Assembly: GCA_002179805.1 (NCBI GenBank)
Contig: NAVB01001022.1
Span: forward strand, 1-36,410
DNA length: 36,410 bases
Source: Acanthamoeba lenticulata
Lineage: Eukaryota; Discosea; Longamoebia; Acanthamoebidae
Direction of reading: 5' to 3'
Positions 23,372 through 33,291 of the stretch are shown piece by piece (the stretch's first letter is position 1; each line of letters starts with the position of its first letter). The translations under genes were made by a program, and so were the position numbers. The notes beneath the pieces are model-generated. The model had not been told where the DNA came from and did no database searches. It saw nothing but the letters and a program-made list of their open reading frames with translations.

Positions 23372-25844
23372 TCAGAGGCCGTGAACGTCGTTGTGCCCAT
23401 TTGGCGAGTAGAGGTCGTTCGAGCGGTGGAGGAAGATTTGGTTGTCGTAGAGGGGCGTGTTGGACGGCTGCGGGACTGCCGCGGGAGGGTGGTGCAACAT
23501 CCTCCGGCGCCAGAACGCCAGCGCCAACACTACACCGGCGGCCAGCAACACGACCAACACCGCCAAGGGCACGGTCACGCCAGCGGCAATCGCGGCCGCA
23601 TCGCCCGCACCGCTGCTTGCCGTGCTTCCAGACCCGCGAGAAGGACTCGGAATTCTCGCCGACGGAGTCGTCAACCTGGGCGAGCTTGACGGCGAGGTTG
23701 ACCGGGCAGGGGTCGTGGACGGCGACACGCCAGGCAGGCGGGACGGAGACCTCGAGGGTGACACTGGTGGGGTGGATGATGGCGTCTCCGACGGAGGCAG
23801 AATGCTGCCGGAGGGCGACCCCACAGGCAAACTCGATGGAGAACGCGTTGGTGAACGTGATGCAGACGGCGAGCGAGACGGTGATGCAGGCCTGGAAGGC
23901 GATCGGGACGCCGTTGCTGCAGGCGTTGGCGCCGGCGAAAAGGACCGGGAGCCGAGAGCCATGCGCACGATGTAGAACGAGTTGAAGTCTTCGCCGTAGT
24001 CCCGGCTGTACCGGGGCGCCCCAGGCGTATTGCCTGTGCTCGAGTCAGCATAGCGAAGCCATGAGTTGACCCACATGACATCGCCATTGCTGGTTGACCG
24101 GAACTCGGTGTAGTGGTTCCACGTGAACAGCTGGGTCACATCCTCCACCGGCGTTAGGTAGTTGCCCAGCCCGTCGATGATGCCCATAAAGTTCTGAATG
24201 AGCTTGTAACCGCCATCACCTCTTGTGCGGAGCGTGTAGGCAAAAAGGTAGCGGTCAACATCAACGCGAGCCAAGTGCACGGCGATAACGTCAATGTTGC
24301 TAGGCGTGTCAGGCGTCATCTGCTTGCGGTAGACCGTTGGGTCGCCGGAAGGGACTGTCCAAGCCTGCACAGTTCAACAACAACACTGAGAAGTCCGACG
24401 CCGATGACTCCGCAGAAGCACACAATGAAAGACGTACGTGATTGCCTCGGACGACTGCTAACCAGGCCGTGAAACCGCCACAAGCGCCGGTGGTGAGATA
24501 GTTGGGGCAATACTGCTGCGCGTAAGTACCAACGAGGTAGTAATAGGGCAGGCTGGTGCCGTTCCACCCGCCTTCCGGATAAACCCAGTCCCCCATGATG
24601 GTTTGCGTCCACCCGTCGGGGAACCAGTACGCCGGTGCCACCTGGCCATTATGAGGACCCATCAGTTCAATACCGCCCTTGTGCGGGTAGCGTGGAGACC
24701 GCTGGAAGGTATCGTCGACGATTGTTAAGGCGATGATGTCCTCGGTCAGCGTTGGGTCACCGCTCTTCACCTTGGCGAGGCGTCGGGCGAAAGTGTGGGA
24801 GCCTCCCCAGGCCAGCGCCACGGCCACGTCCGTGACTGTACCGTCGTTCTTGAAGTTGCCGCGACCAGAAGAGCAAGCTTTCCAGTTGGTAGGGTCGACG
24901 ATGATGAGCTGTTCGCCTTCGTGATCGCAACCGCCCTCGCTTGAGTGGTAGTACGCATAGTACACCTTGTAGGGGAATCCGCCAGAGTAGTAGTTGGCCA
25001 TAAAGGCATAACCATACGTCAACTTGCCAGTCTCCGAGAGAATGTTGGACTGCGGGTAGCCCCAGAGGTTGAGGTTCACGTTCTGCAGCAGTTGGCCACT
25101 GTCCGAGTACAGTTGAAACCACACCCGGTCGGACACGCGCACCACCACAGCTGCCCTGTCGGCGTGCGCGTAAAGCCCCCACAGCGCTGTTGCCAGGGTG
25201 GTGCCTCGGGTTTTGGAGTTGCAACCGTGCCCCGGAAGGCAGGTGGCATTGCAGGCCATCAATGCGCCGCGAGTCTTGGAGTCAACGAGCCCAAGCGTGT
25301 TGACCTTGAACTCGCTGAGAATGGTGTTTGAGCTGCTGAACTTGATGATCTTGATCTCGTTATTAAACCGCACGCCTACCCGATACGTGTCGTCCTCCTC
25401 AGACAGAGCCAGCTCCAGCACGCCGAAGAAGGGGTCCTCGCGAGGGAAGATAGTGGGCATGCCAGTCTCCAGTATACCCAAGCCTCCTGTTGTCGAGGCG
25501 CCATTGTAGGTGTAGATCTTGGCGTTCTGGGCAAGTGGTCCGATACTCGCATAGTTGCCAGGTCCCGTGACGCCAGACTGGCTCAGGTCAATGGTGTCGC
25601 CCATGGATCCAGCTGTATGGGAGAGTCGGGCGCCGTTGATGGTGGGCTGGAAGATCAGCGAGCCGAGCGTGAGACCAATGGTGCCGGGCTCCGGGCCGCC
25701 GTTCCAAGGCCCCTTATTCAAATCTCCATTACCTCCTCCGCCCACAGCTTGAGCTCTTGCTTGCGGGCTGATCGACAACGCAAGCACCAGCGTGAAGAGG
25801 CAGCTTAAGATGAAAGGGCGCTTGCTGCGACCAGAGTTGCACAT
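23372..25844 (-). CDS. Surface type I membrane protein with Ser/Pro-rich stalk
   Basis: Two exons, 24438-25844 and 23372-24364, give 799 residues. In order: a signal peptide (FILSCLFTLVLALSISPQAR); a large ectodomain of about 580 residues with paired Cys (ACNATCLPGHGC) and many aromatic residues; a stalk of about 130 residues of SPSR/SPSxSP repeats, likely O-glycosylated; one transmembrane helix (AAAIAAGVTVPLAVLVVLLA and on); a stop-transfer RRR; and a 40-residue cytoplasmic tail with NTPLYDNQIF, a possible tyrosine sorting motif. I do not recognise the ectodomain. Architecture suggests a plasma-membrane receptor, adhesin or coat glycoprotein. The 158 bp between its start and the APC/C activator's stop shows no other gene. 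Confidence 0.8.
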
Positions 25845-26002
25845 CTACTGCGCCTTGGAAGACTTTAGTCTGTTGTTTTTTGAATGATGAGACAAAGACT
25901 CGCAGCAAGGGACCGTCTCTTCTAAGGATCTCTCTTGTTGCCGCACACCATCAAAAAAGGCAAACACACTTTTTTCCAAAAGAAATCCACTAAAGAAATT
26001 CA

Positions 26003-27556
26003 TCAGCGGATGATCGTGTTCTGGCTCTTGGTCAGGGGCGATCCGGACTGCTGCGCCAGCTGAGCGCTGGATCTCCGTCTGCCGAACAAGCTGGCAGGTC
26101 TGAAGGGGCGCCAGAAGAGCAGTCGCTCGTCAAAGGCCGACGCTGACGCCAGTTGCGTCTGGTCAGGCGACATGGTCATGTGGATCACGCGACCGCCATG
26201 CGTCCCGAAGCCTCCCAAGTTTTTCATCTTGTCGGGAGACTGTAAGCATTCAAGACGAAGTCATATGTCAGCGAGATGACGTACCGTTGTTGCGTTCCAC
26301 AGGACAAGCTGCAGTGGCAGGGCGTGGGCGGACACGAGCTCATTCGTCTCGCTGTTCCACAACAGCGAGCAAACCTGGGCCCTGGTCTCGACCGACGCCA
26401 GGCAGCTGTCGACCCGGGTGTCCCACAGGCGGATGCAGCGGTCTGCCGAGCCGCCGCCCGACGCGAGCTGATGCGGTACCGCTTGGTTCCAGGCCAACGC
26501 GCGCACGGCAGCCTTGTGCTGAGTCCACGTGAACAACGGTTCGTCGGTTCGGTTGATGTCCCACACGCGGACGGTGTTGTCATTTCCGCCCGAAGCCAAA
26601 CGCTCGCCGTCGGGAGACCAAGCAAGGCCGGTGACCTCCTGCGAATGACTCGTGTAGTACCACATGGCCCTTCGATCGAGGCGCAGGTCGATGTTGAAGA
26701 TGTCTGCATCGTTGCAGCCTAGTGAAAGAAGACTGGGAGCTGTCGGGTTCCAGGAAGCACAGGCGAAGCGATAGTTTGGATGAAGCGGATCGAGAACAGT
26801 ACGAACAACAGTGCGCCGCTCGATGTCCCAGATCTGCAGATGCCCGCCTTGCCTGGCCACGGCAAGGGTTCTTCCGTCGGGAGAGAACCGTACGGTGGTG
26901 ACTTCAAGGTCCACGTCAGAGTCTTGAGTGAGGAGGTGTGCTGTGGCCGTGGCAGCTTTCCACAGCCAGACTTCGCTCGAAAGCCCCACTCCTAGAACAT
27001 TGTTCTTACCCCAGTCGAGTGGGCTAGAGTAGAAGTCATCCGTTATGCCCGGCAGGTCAAGCGCCTTCTCAGCTTCCTCGGGAGGGTGGTGCAGGCGAGG
27101 CGAACAGGGGGAGGCGGGAACTGCAGCAGTAGGAGAGGATGCCCGAGTAGGTGACGCAAGCAATCGCTGAGAACTTTCAGAGGGGCTATCCGGACCGCTC
27201 CTAAAGTCAAGAACCCTTGAACTCAGCTGGTTCTGAAAGAGAGCCGCACGAAGAGAAGCTCGGTAGGCTAGGGATGAGCCACTGGCCGCAGGGGACGCAG
27301 AACCTGTAGCACGTGCAGGTGATGCTTCCTCCTCACTATCCTCTTCCGCCTGATATCCGCTTGTCAGCTTGAAGTTGGAGATCTCGACGCCTTCTCCTCG
27401 TCTCGGGCTGGCGGGGATGAAGCGATCTCCTTGCCGCTGTGGCCTCGGCCGAAGGGGACTACTTTCGGCAGGGACAGCGCCTTGCCGCGTTCTGCAAGGA
27501 GCATGTGATCGAGCTAGAGGGGAAGGGGGAAGCTGCACCGATGAGCGCGTCTGCAT
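26003..27556 (-). CDS. CDH1: Cdc20/Cdh1-family activator of the anaphase-promoting complex
   Basis: WD40 adaptor that brings substrates to the APC/C ubiquitin ligase. Exons 26285-27556 and 26003-26239 give 502 residues. All family landmarks are present: a C-box (GDRFIPASPRR, near residue 50), a region like the Cdh1 LAYSALLKNELL (SLAYRASLRAALFQNQL), SSQRLLASPTRA, then DDFYSSPLDWGKNNVLGVGL leading into seven WD repeats (for example VTGLAWSPDGERLASGGNDN), and the C-terminal Ile-Arg tail (NTIIR) that docks on the APC/C. DDFY and VGL favour Cdh1/Fizzy-related over Cdc20. The C-box Arg is displaced relative to the usual DRFIPxR. The ATG at 27556 is the first in frame. Its product and the E1 in this window act in the same ubiquitin pathway. 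Confidence 0.92.
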
Positions 27557-27732
27557 GCAGTACTCGGGTTGGCACCGAAGCACTTTGTGCTACTTGCTTG
27601 AGGGCTTCCCGCCAAGAGGCGGAAGTTGGTCGACGTGGTCGACAAGAACAACAAATTCCTCACCTTTTCACGAGATGTGGCGAAGGAAAAGAACAGATTT
27701 ATTCAGCAACCTGATTGCATTGTTGCTCCAAG
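27557..27732. promoter_or_regulatory. 176-bp bidirectional promoter between CDH1 and NRDE2
   Basis: The two genes diverge, with 176 bp between start codons, so both core promoters and 5' UTRs must fit here. I see no clear TATA box. The sequence includes TGGTCGACGTGGTCGAC, a tandem GGTCGAC near 27628-27643. Confidence 0.5.
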
Positions 27733-30700
27733 ATGAGTGACGCTGCGCCGCCACCAGAGCGCAAGCCACTCTTCCCCATTTCTGCCTCGACCGGCACGCA
27801 GGTGCGCCCCACTTCCGTCGTTTCATGCACGATCCACGTTGTTTTTGACCCTAAGCATCTGTCTGTCCTCCACATTTCTGTAGGCGCCGTTGTTTCCCAG
27901 CGCTCTCACTTCCTTCCCATCTTCTGATACAAGCTCGGCTCCACCTGCCGCTTTGCCCGCACCGCTCTTCCCCTCTGTCGTCGCGTTGTTGCCGGCAGCC
28001 TCCTCTTCCTCCTCGCTCAATAATGCACTGTCGTTCCCCTCTGCGGCAGTTGGCGCCACGGCGGCCGTCAGCGCTGTCGGCCAGGCCAGCGCGCTGCCCT
28101 CCTTCAGCTCCTTCCCACAAGAGCTTGTGCCACAGCCGCCCGAGCCCGTGGCCTTTGCTGCCTCGTCGTCTTCAGCCTCATCATCGTCTGCCTCCTCATC
28201 GGAGATGAGCGATGGCGAAGACGAGAAGAAGAAGAAGGAGGAGAGGAGGAAGCGGAGAAAGCACGAGAAGAAGAGCAAGAAGACGAAGAGACGGAAGAAG
28301 GAGAAAGAGCGCGAGGAAAAGAGGAAGGACAAGAAGAGAGCGACAGACGGCGATGATGGTGCTGGGAGTCGTCGATCATCACGGGACACCCGCGGACGTC
28401 GACGGCGGCAGCGCGACGAGGAGGCCGACGAGCACGCGCGGAAGCGGACCCGCGAGGAGCGCGAGAAGGAGCTTCAGATCGAGCGCAAGCTCATGCGCCA
28501 AGACAAGCGCAAGCCGACCACCACCTGGCTCACCAATCCCGCCGAGTACGACCTGCTTTTTTTTTTTAAAATCATTTATTCTTATTCAAGTATTTTTAAA
28601 ATGTATTCATAATTCCAATTAAACGCGTACCAGGTCGGTGCCATCCGAACGGATCTTCAAGATCGACGTGACGGGCGACCGCAACAACCTGCTGTTCGGC
28701 TATCTGCACCACGAGGACGTGCCGCGCTATTTTACACTCAGGCACGCGTGCCTGGGCCTCCGGCCCGGCGAGCGGCTCGTGAACACCAAGTCGATGGGCT
28801 ATGCCATCGTGCGAGCCGACGAGACCACCGCCTCCCACGCCGCGCGCTACACCAAGCCCAAGAACCTGCCGCCCGCCATCCCCGCGTGGCGTCGGTACGC
28901 CTCTTTGGAGCGTGATTCATCTCTTGACAAGTTTTTTAATTTATTAATATTTCTTTTTGCAAAATTGGCAGAAAAAAGGAAGTGCAGGAGGGCAAGGAGG
29001 ACGAAGAGGACAGCTTCAGAAGCACGCGAGACTTTGTGTCTATCGACGTCAGCTCCGACAGCGAGAGCGAGGCCGATGACGGCGAGGAGGCTCTCGAGGA
29101 CTACCTCATGCGGCGGTACTCTTTCCTCTGCTGTCGTAATTATTTTATTTTATTTTATTTTTATTTTTATTTGACTCACGCACGACTTTCTTGCGGTCAA
29201 CAGAACGAGAGAGTTCAACCAGCAGCTGCAACAGCGGCCCAAGGATGTACAGTTGTGGCTCGACTTTATCAAGTTCCAGGATGAATATCAACCCCTCAGC
29301 CGTCGCACCACTACCCCCATCGTCGAGAAGAAGGTGCACCTTTGTTTCTTCCTCTTCTCTCCACTCTTCGCATCGTCAGCTCATTCTTTTCTTTTGCACC
29401 ACACACCAGCTGGCCATATTTAAGAAGGCGATGGCGGAAAACCCCGAGTCAGAGGACCTGCTGCTCAGCCACCTTAACACATCGGCCCAGATCCTCGAGT
29501 GCGTCGTCGCTGGCCCGCCAGCTTCCCCATTCACGAGTAAATTTGCTGACCAGCTTGGGGGCTCTGCTGACGCAGGGGCGATAAGATGGTCTACCTGTGG
29601 GAGGACACGCTGGACGCCCACCCGGCCAGCGTGCGGCTGTGGGAGGGCTACATCGCGTTTCGACAGGCCACCTTCAACAGGTTCACCGTCTCGGCCATGC
29701 GCGAAGTGTTCACGTCGGCCATCCAGACCCTGCGCGAGCAGGAGCTTAAGCTGCGTGCGGTGGTCGGCGGCGACGAGGAGCATCGGCGGCGACGGCGGGC
29801 CGAGCTGCAGCGCGCGATGGTCGACTTTTTCGTACGGGCGTGCGCCTTTGAGAAGCAGGCGGGCTACCACGAACGAGCTGTGGCCCTGTTCCAGGCCATG
29901 CTCGAGTTCAACTTCTTCTGCCCGGCCCACTTGGCCGACTACCACACCAAGCTCAAGTTCCTGCAGGCCTTCTGGGACTCGGAGGCGCCCCGCATTGGCG
30001 AGCAGGGCGCGGTGGGCTGGGCCCAGTGGATGGAGGACGTCATGGCCGAGAAGCCCAAGCTGGCCAAGGTCAAGGCCGAAAAGGAGGAGGCCGACGAGGG
30101 TGAGGAGGCGCGCGAGATGAGCGCTGAAGCGGCCGACTCGCTTGCCGATGGCGGCACGGACGACGCCTTTGGCCTGCGGCGGCTCTATTGGGAATTTGTG
30201 CGGACAGAGGACCGGCTCGACCGGCGGCGCTGGCGCCCGGCCCGGTCGGCTGACGACGGCGAGGACGCTGGGCGTGATGACGGCGACACCGACGAGGGCG
30301 ACGTCGAGGAAGATCCAGAGCGCGTGGTCCTGTTCGACGACCTCAAGTACAACGTCTTTGAGGCCGTGGACGACCAGCTCCGCCTGCAGCTCGTGTTTGC
30401 CTTTGTCAAGCTGCTGGGCGCCGATCTCGAGGGCATCGCCCTCCTGCGCGACGCCGGCTCGTCGGCCGACGGAAGCGCGTCCGCGGCGGCGTCACTGGTC
30501 GCCGTGTCCTCGAATCACATCTCGCGCAAGCGTGACTTCATCGACCGTGACGACTTGGGTGATATGTTCGCCCTCCTCGACGCGCTGACCGTCGCCGCCC
30601 CAGCCACGGCCGTGAGCGACGAGGACGTCAAGGTTGGTGAGCGTCGATCGGGGATCGACATCAGCGAGCGCATGACCACACTGCCGCCGCCGTCCGGCAG

Positions 30701-32825
30701 TCCTGCGGCCTCGATGTGGCAGCGCAACGTGACGACCATCACCGACCCCGCGCGCCTGCGGTTCATCAGGTATGAATGAACCAGAACGCGCGCGGCCAGG
30801 ACCAACTTGTGGGGTGGCTAACTCTCGTGAGGAATGACAGGAATGTGTTCCAGAGCATGCTCAAGCTCTACCCGGGGAGCACGACGCTCGCGGCGGCCTA
30901 TCTGCGCTTCGAGGCCGGCCAGCCGAGTCTGGCCGAGGCTCGCGAGGCAGCCAAGGGTCTCCTCTCGGCGCGACGCGATGACCTCGTTTTGTGGAACGAG
31001 TACGCCCAGCTCGAACACCGCAGCGGACACCTGCCGGAGGTACGCTTCGCCTCGTCCCGCCTTTTCTTTACCTCGGCTGCCACGGCTCATCCAGGTCATG
31101 GCTCCATCAGGCGCGCAAGGTGTACGACACGGCCCTGACGATGCAGTTCGGGCTGCCCGCCGCGGCCCGCGCCGATGCACCGCTTCTGTGCCGCCACTAC
31201 GCCGAAATGGAATTCTACCGGCCCGAAGCCAGCACTGTTCTGTTCTCATCCTCATCCTCCTCGACATCGACATCGACATCAACTTCGTCGGCGGCCGCCG
31301 CGCGGGTGGGCGAGGTTGCAGTGGCCAACAGTGTGGCGCTGCACGTGACGATGTCCGCCGTGGAGGACTCCTACACAAGCCCACACCCGCCGGCCCCGCG
31401 CTCCAAGCGGAAGAAGAAGGCCGCCGTCGTTGCCGCTCTGCCGCCCGAGCAGCCGCTCGCCATCGCGCCCACGCGGATCCTCAAGGCCCGCAATGTACGT
31501 GTTTTGCTGCCTCGCCCGCCCCGCGCCCGCGCGCTCGTGCAAGCAAGACTGACCATGACCGCATTTGGCCACCACAGCTGTTCCAGAAGCGGCTGGGCGA
31601 GGAACGGGCGGCCGGGCTCGGCGCTGTCCCCGGCCGCGGGGCGGCGATGCCGTCCGCAGCGCTCAAGAATCTGACCGTCTGCTACGCGCTCTTCCAGTAC
31701 ATTACGCTCGGGCTCGACGCCGCGTGCCAGGTCTATGAGGATGTCCTGGCTGAGGACGACGGGCCCTACGGCATCGCGCGGGCGCGGAACCCGGTCGGCC
31801 CGCGGCAAGAGGCCCTCCTGGCCGACGTTGAGGAGCTGTGGGAGGCCTACGTGCGGCTCGTGTTCACGCACTCGGAGCGCGAGCCGGCCACGCCGCCAGG
31901 CCGGGTCCGGAGCCTGCTCGAGCGCGGGCTCAGGCTGTTCCCCAGCCACCGGCTGTTCCTGAGCCTTTACATCCACTGGGAGGCGCGCACGCGCATCGAA
32001 GGCCGCCTCCGCCGCTTCTTTGACGACACCCTCCAACGGTACCGCCTGCTCCAAAAGAACGAAAAGCGAAGCAAAAATGAAGGAAAGAAAAAACCAACCA
32101 AAACTAACTCGCGCAGACACAACCACCCGGTCCTGTGGCTTTTCGCCATTCGGTCTGAGGTGGTGCGGCTGGGCTCGGCCCATCGAATCCGATCGCTCTT
32201 TGAACGCGCCCTCGAGCGCACGTCTGAGTACGCCGTGTTTCTCTCGCCCGATTCCTCCCATCCCTGCTCCCTTGATGTTTTCTCACACAGACGTCTCCGT
32301 GTGGATGATTCGGGCGTCATTTCAGTTCCGTGCGCTGCATCGTGCTGTGGCGCTACTATCTTCGCTTTGAGGTGGGTCAGCGCGACGAGGCCGCTGCCCT
32401 TCGCGTTTACTACCGGTACGGCTGTCGCTTTCGTTCTTCCCCCCCCCCCCAAAGACGTGGCCGAGCTCAGCTCACACGCGCATGTGGCGCGGGCACTGTA
32501 CAGGGCGATCAATCAGATCCCGTACTCGAAGGCGTTGTGGCTCGATGCCTTCCGCCTGTTCCATCGAACGCTGCAGGAGCGCGACGTGTCGCGGCTGCTC
32601 GACCTCATGGTGGAGAAAGAAGCGCGCCTGCGCAATGACGTGGAAGAGATCCAGGCAGCAATCAGCGACGTACTCGGCCGCCTCCAGAAGAAGGAGGAGA
32701 AGCGCGAACTGATGGAGGAGGAGACGGAAAGGCGAATCGAGGAGTTCCTCCAGCAAGTGCAACACCAACAACAGCAGCAACAGCAGCAAGATGACCAGCC
32801 GGAGAACGACGCCATTCACGTGTGA
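27733..32825 (+). CDS. NRDE2: NRDE2, nuclear RNA surveillance/RNAi factor
   Basis: HAT-repeat nuclear protein; homologues bind the exosome helicase MTR4 in animals and are needed for nuclear RNAi in worms and heterochromatin in yeast. Thirteen exons predict about 1,380 residues. The N-terminus is Ser/Pro-rich, then a long lysine/arginine-rich block (KKKKEERRKRRKHEKKSKK), then the conserved segment ERIFKIDVTGDRNN..LHHEDVPRY, an acidic stretch (SSDSESEADDGEE) and the HAT array opening with TREFNQQLQQRPKDVQLWLD. Family landmarks: FQAMLEFNFF, FWDSEAPRIGEQGAVGWAQW, RRWRPAR, DPERVVLFDDL, YALFQYITLGLDAACQVYED and PVLWLFAIRSEVVRLG. The C-terminus ends in a coiled coil, poly-Q and DDQPENDAIHV. Inserted Ser/Thr runs (near 31250) come from microsatellites. 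Intron 32416-32470 holds a run of 12 C. Confidence 0.9.
29141..29172 (+). repeat. (TATTT)n-like microsatellite in an NRDE2 intron
   Basis: Tandem TATTT/TTTTA units lie in intron 29116-29203. This AT-rich pyrimidine-heavy filling is typical of the introns in the window. Confidence 0.85.
32439..32450 (+). repeat. C12 homopolymer in an NRDE2 intron
   Basis: Twelve consecutive C lie in intron 32416-32470. Similar runs occur in PAK introns: C10 at 33433-33442 and G10 at 34889-34898. They are confined to introns and clustered in the last 4 kb. Confidence 0.9.
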
Positions 32826-33291
32826 TGACGATGATGATGAAGAAATGGTCAACAAGATTGGGAAACTGAACAACAGACAGAACATGCACCACTGGAACAG
32901 TCCCTGTAAACCTGTCTGATGCCCCTTACGAACGTCGTATCGCCCAGTCACTCGGTTCTTCGGTGTTGTGAACTGATGCAGAATGAGAGAGTTAGCTTGC
33001 TCTACTCCTTGAGACAAGTCAAGTAGTGTTTCGTTGCTGTTTCGTACTCTTTTCAGAAGCGTTTCCGAAAAACAAGTTGTGGTGTGCTCCCGTCGCAGGT
33101 CATTAGAGACACGGTAACACACGCTTGGGTAATACAGTTTGGGGCGAGAAGCACCTAGCACGAGCGTGCGACCACGCCTCGACGACCGGAACCGAAGTGC
33201 GAAGCCTCTTCGTCTTCGTTCTCTTCTTCCCCACCTTGGCCTTCGTTCTCTTATCTTCTGCCTTGGGCTGGCCTGAAGACCAAGCGCCAAG
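32826..33291. other. 466-bp intergenic region before the PAK gene
   Basis: It holds the NRDE2 3' end and the PAK promoter and 5' UTR. A CT-rich stretch (about 33195-33260) with repeated CTTCGTTCTC lies just upstream of the PAK start and may be a pyrimidine-rich initiator region. I see no gene. Confidence 0.4.

Noticed and set aside
31371..32261. 296-codon minus-strand frame opposite NRDE2
   Set aside because: Crosses NRDE2 introns and exons on the other strand and shows no family match.
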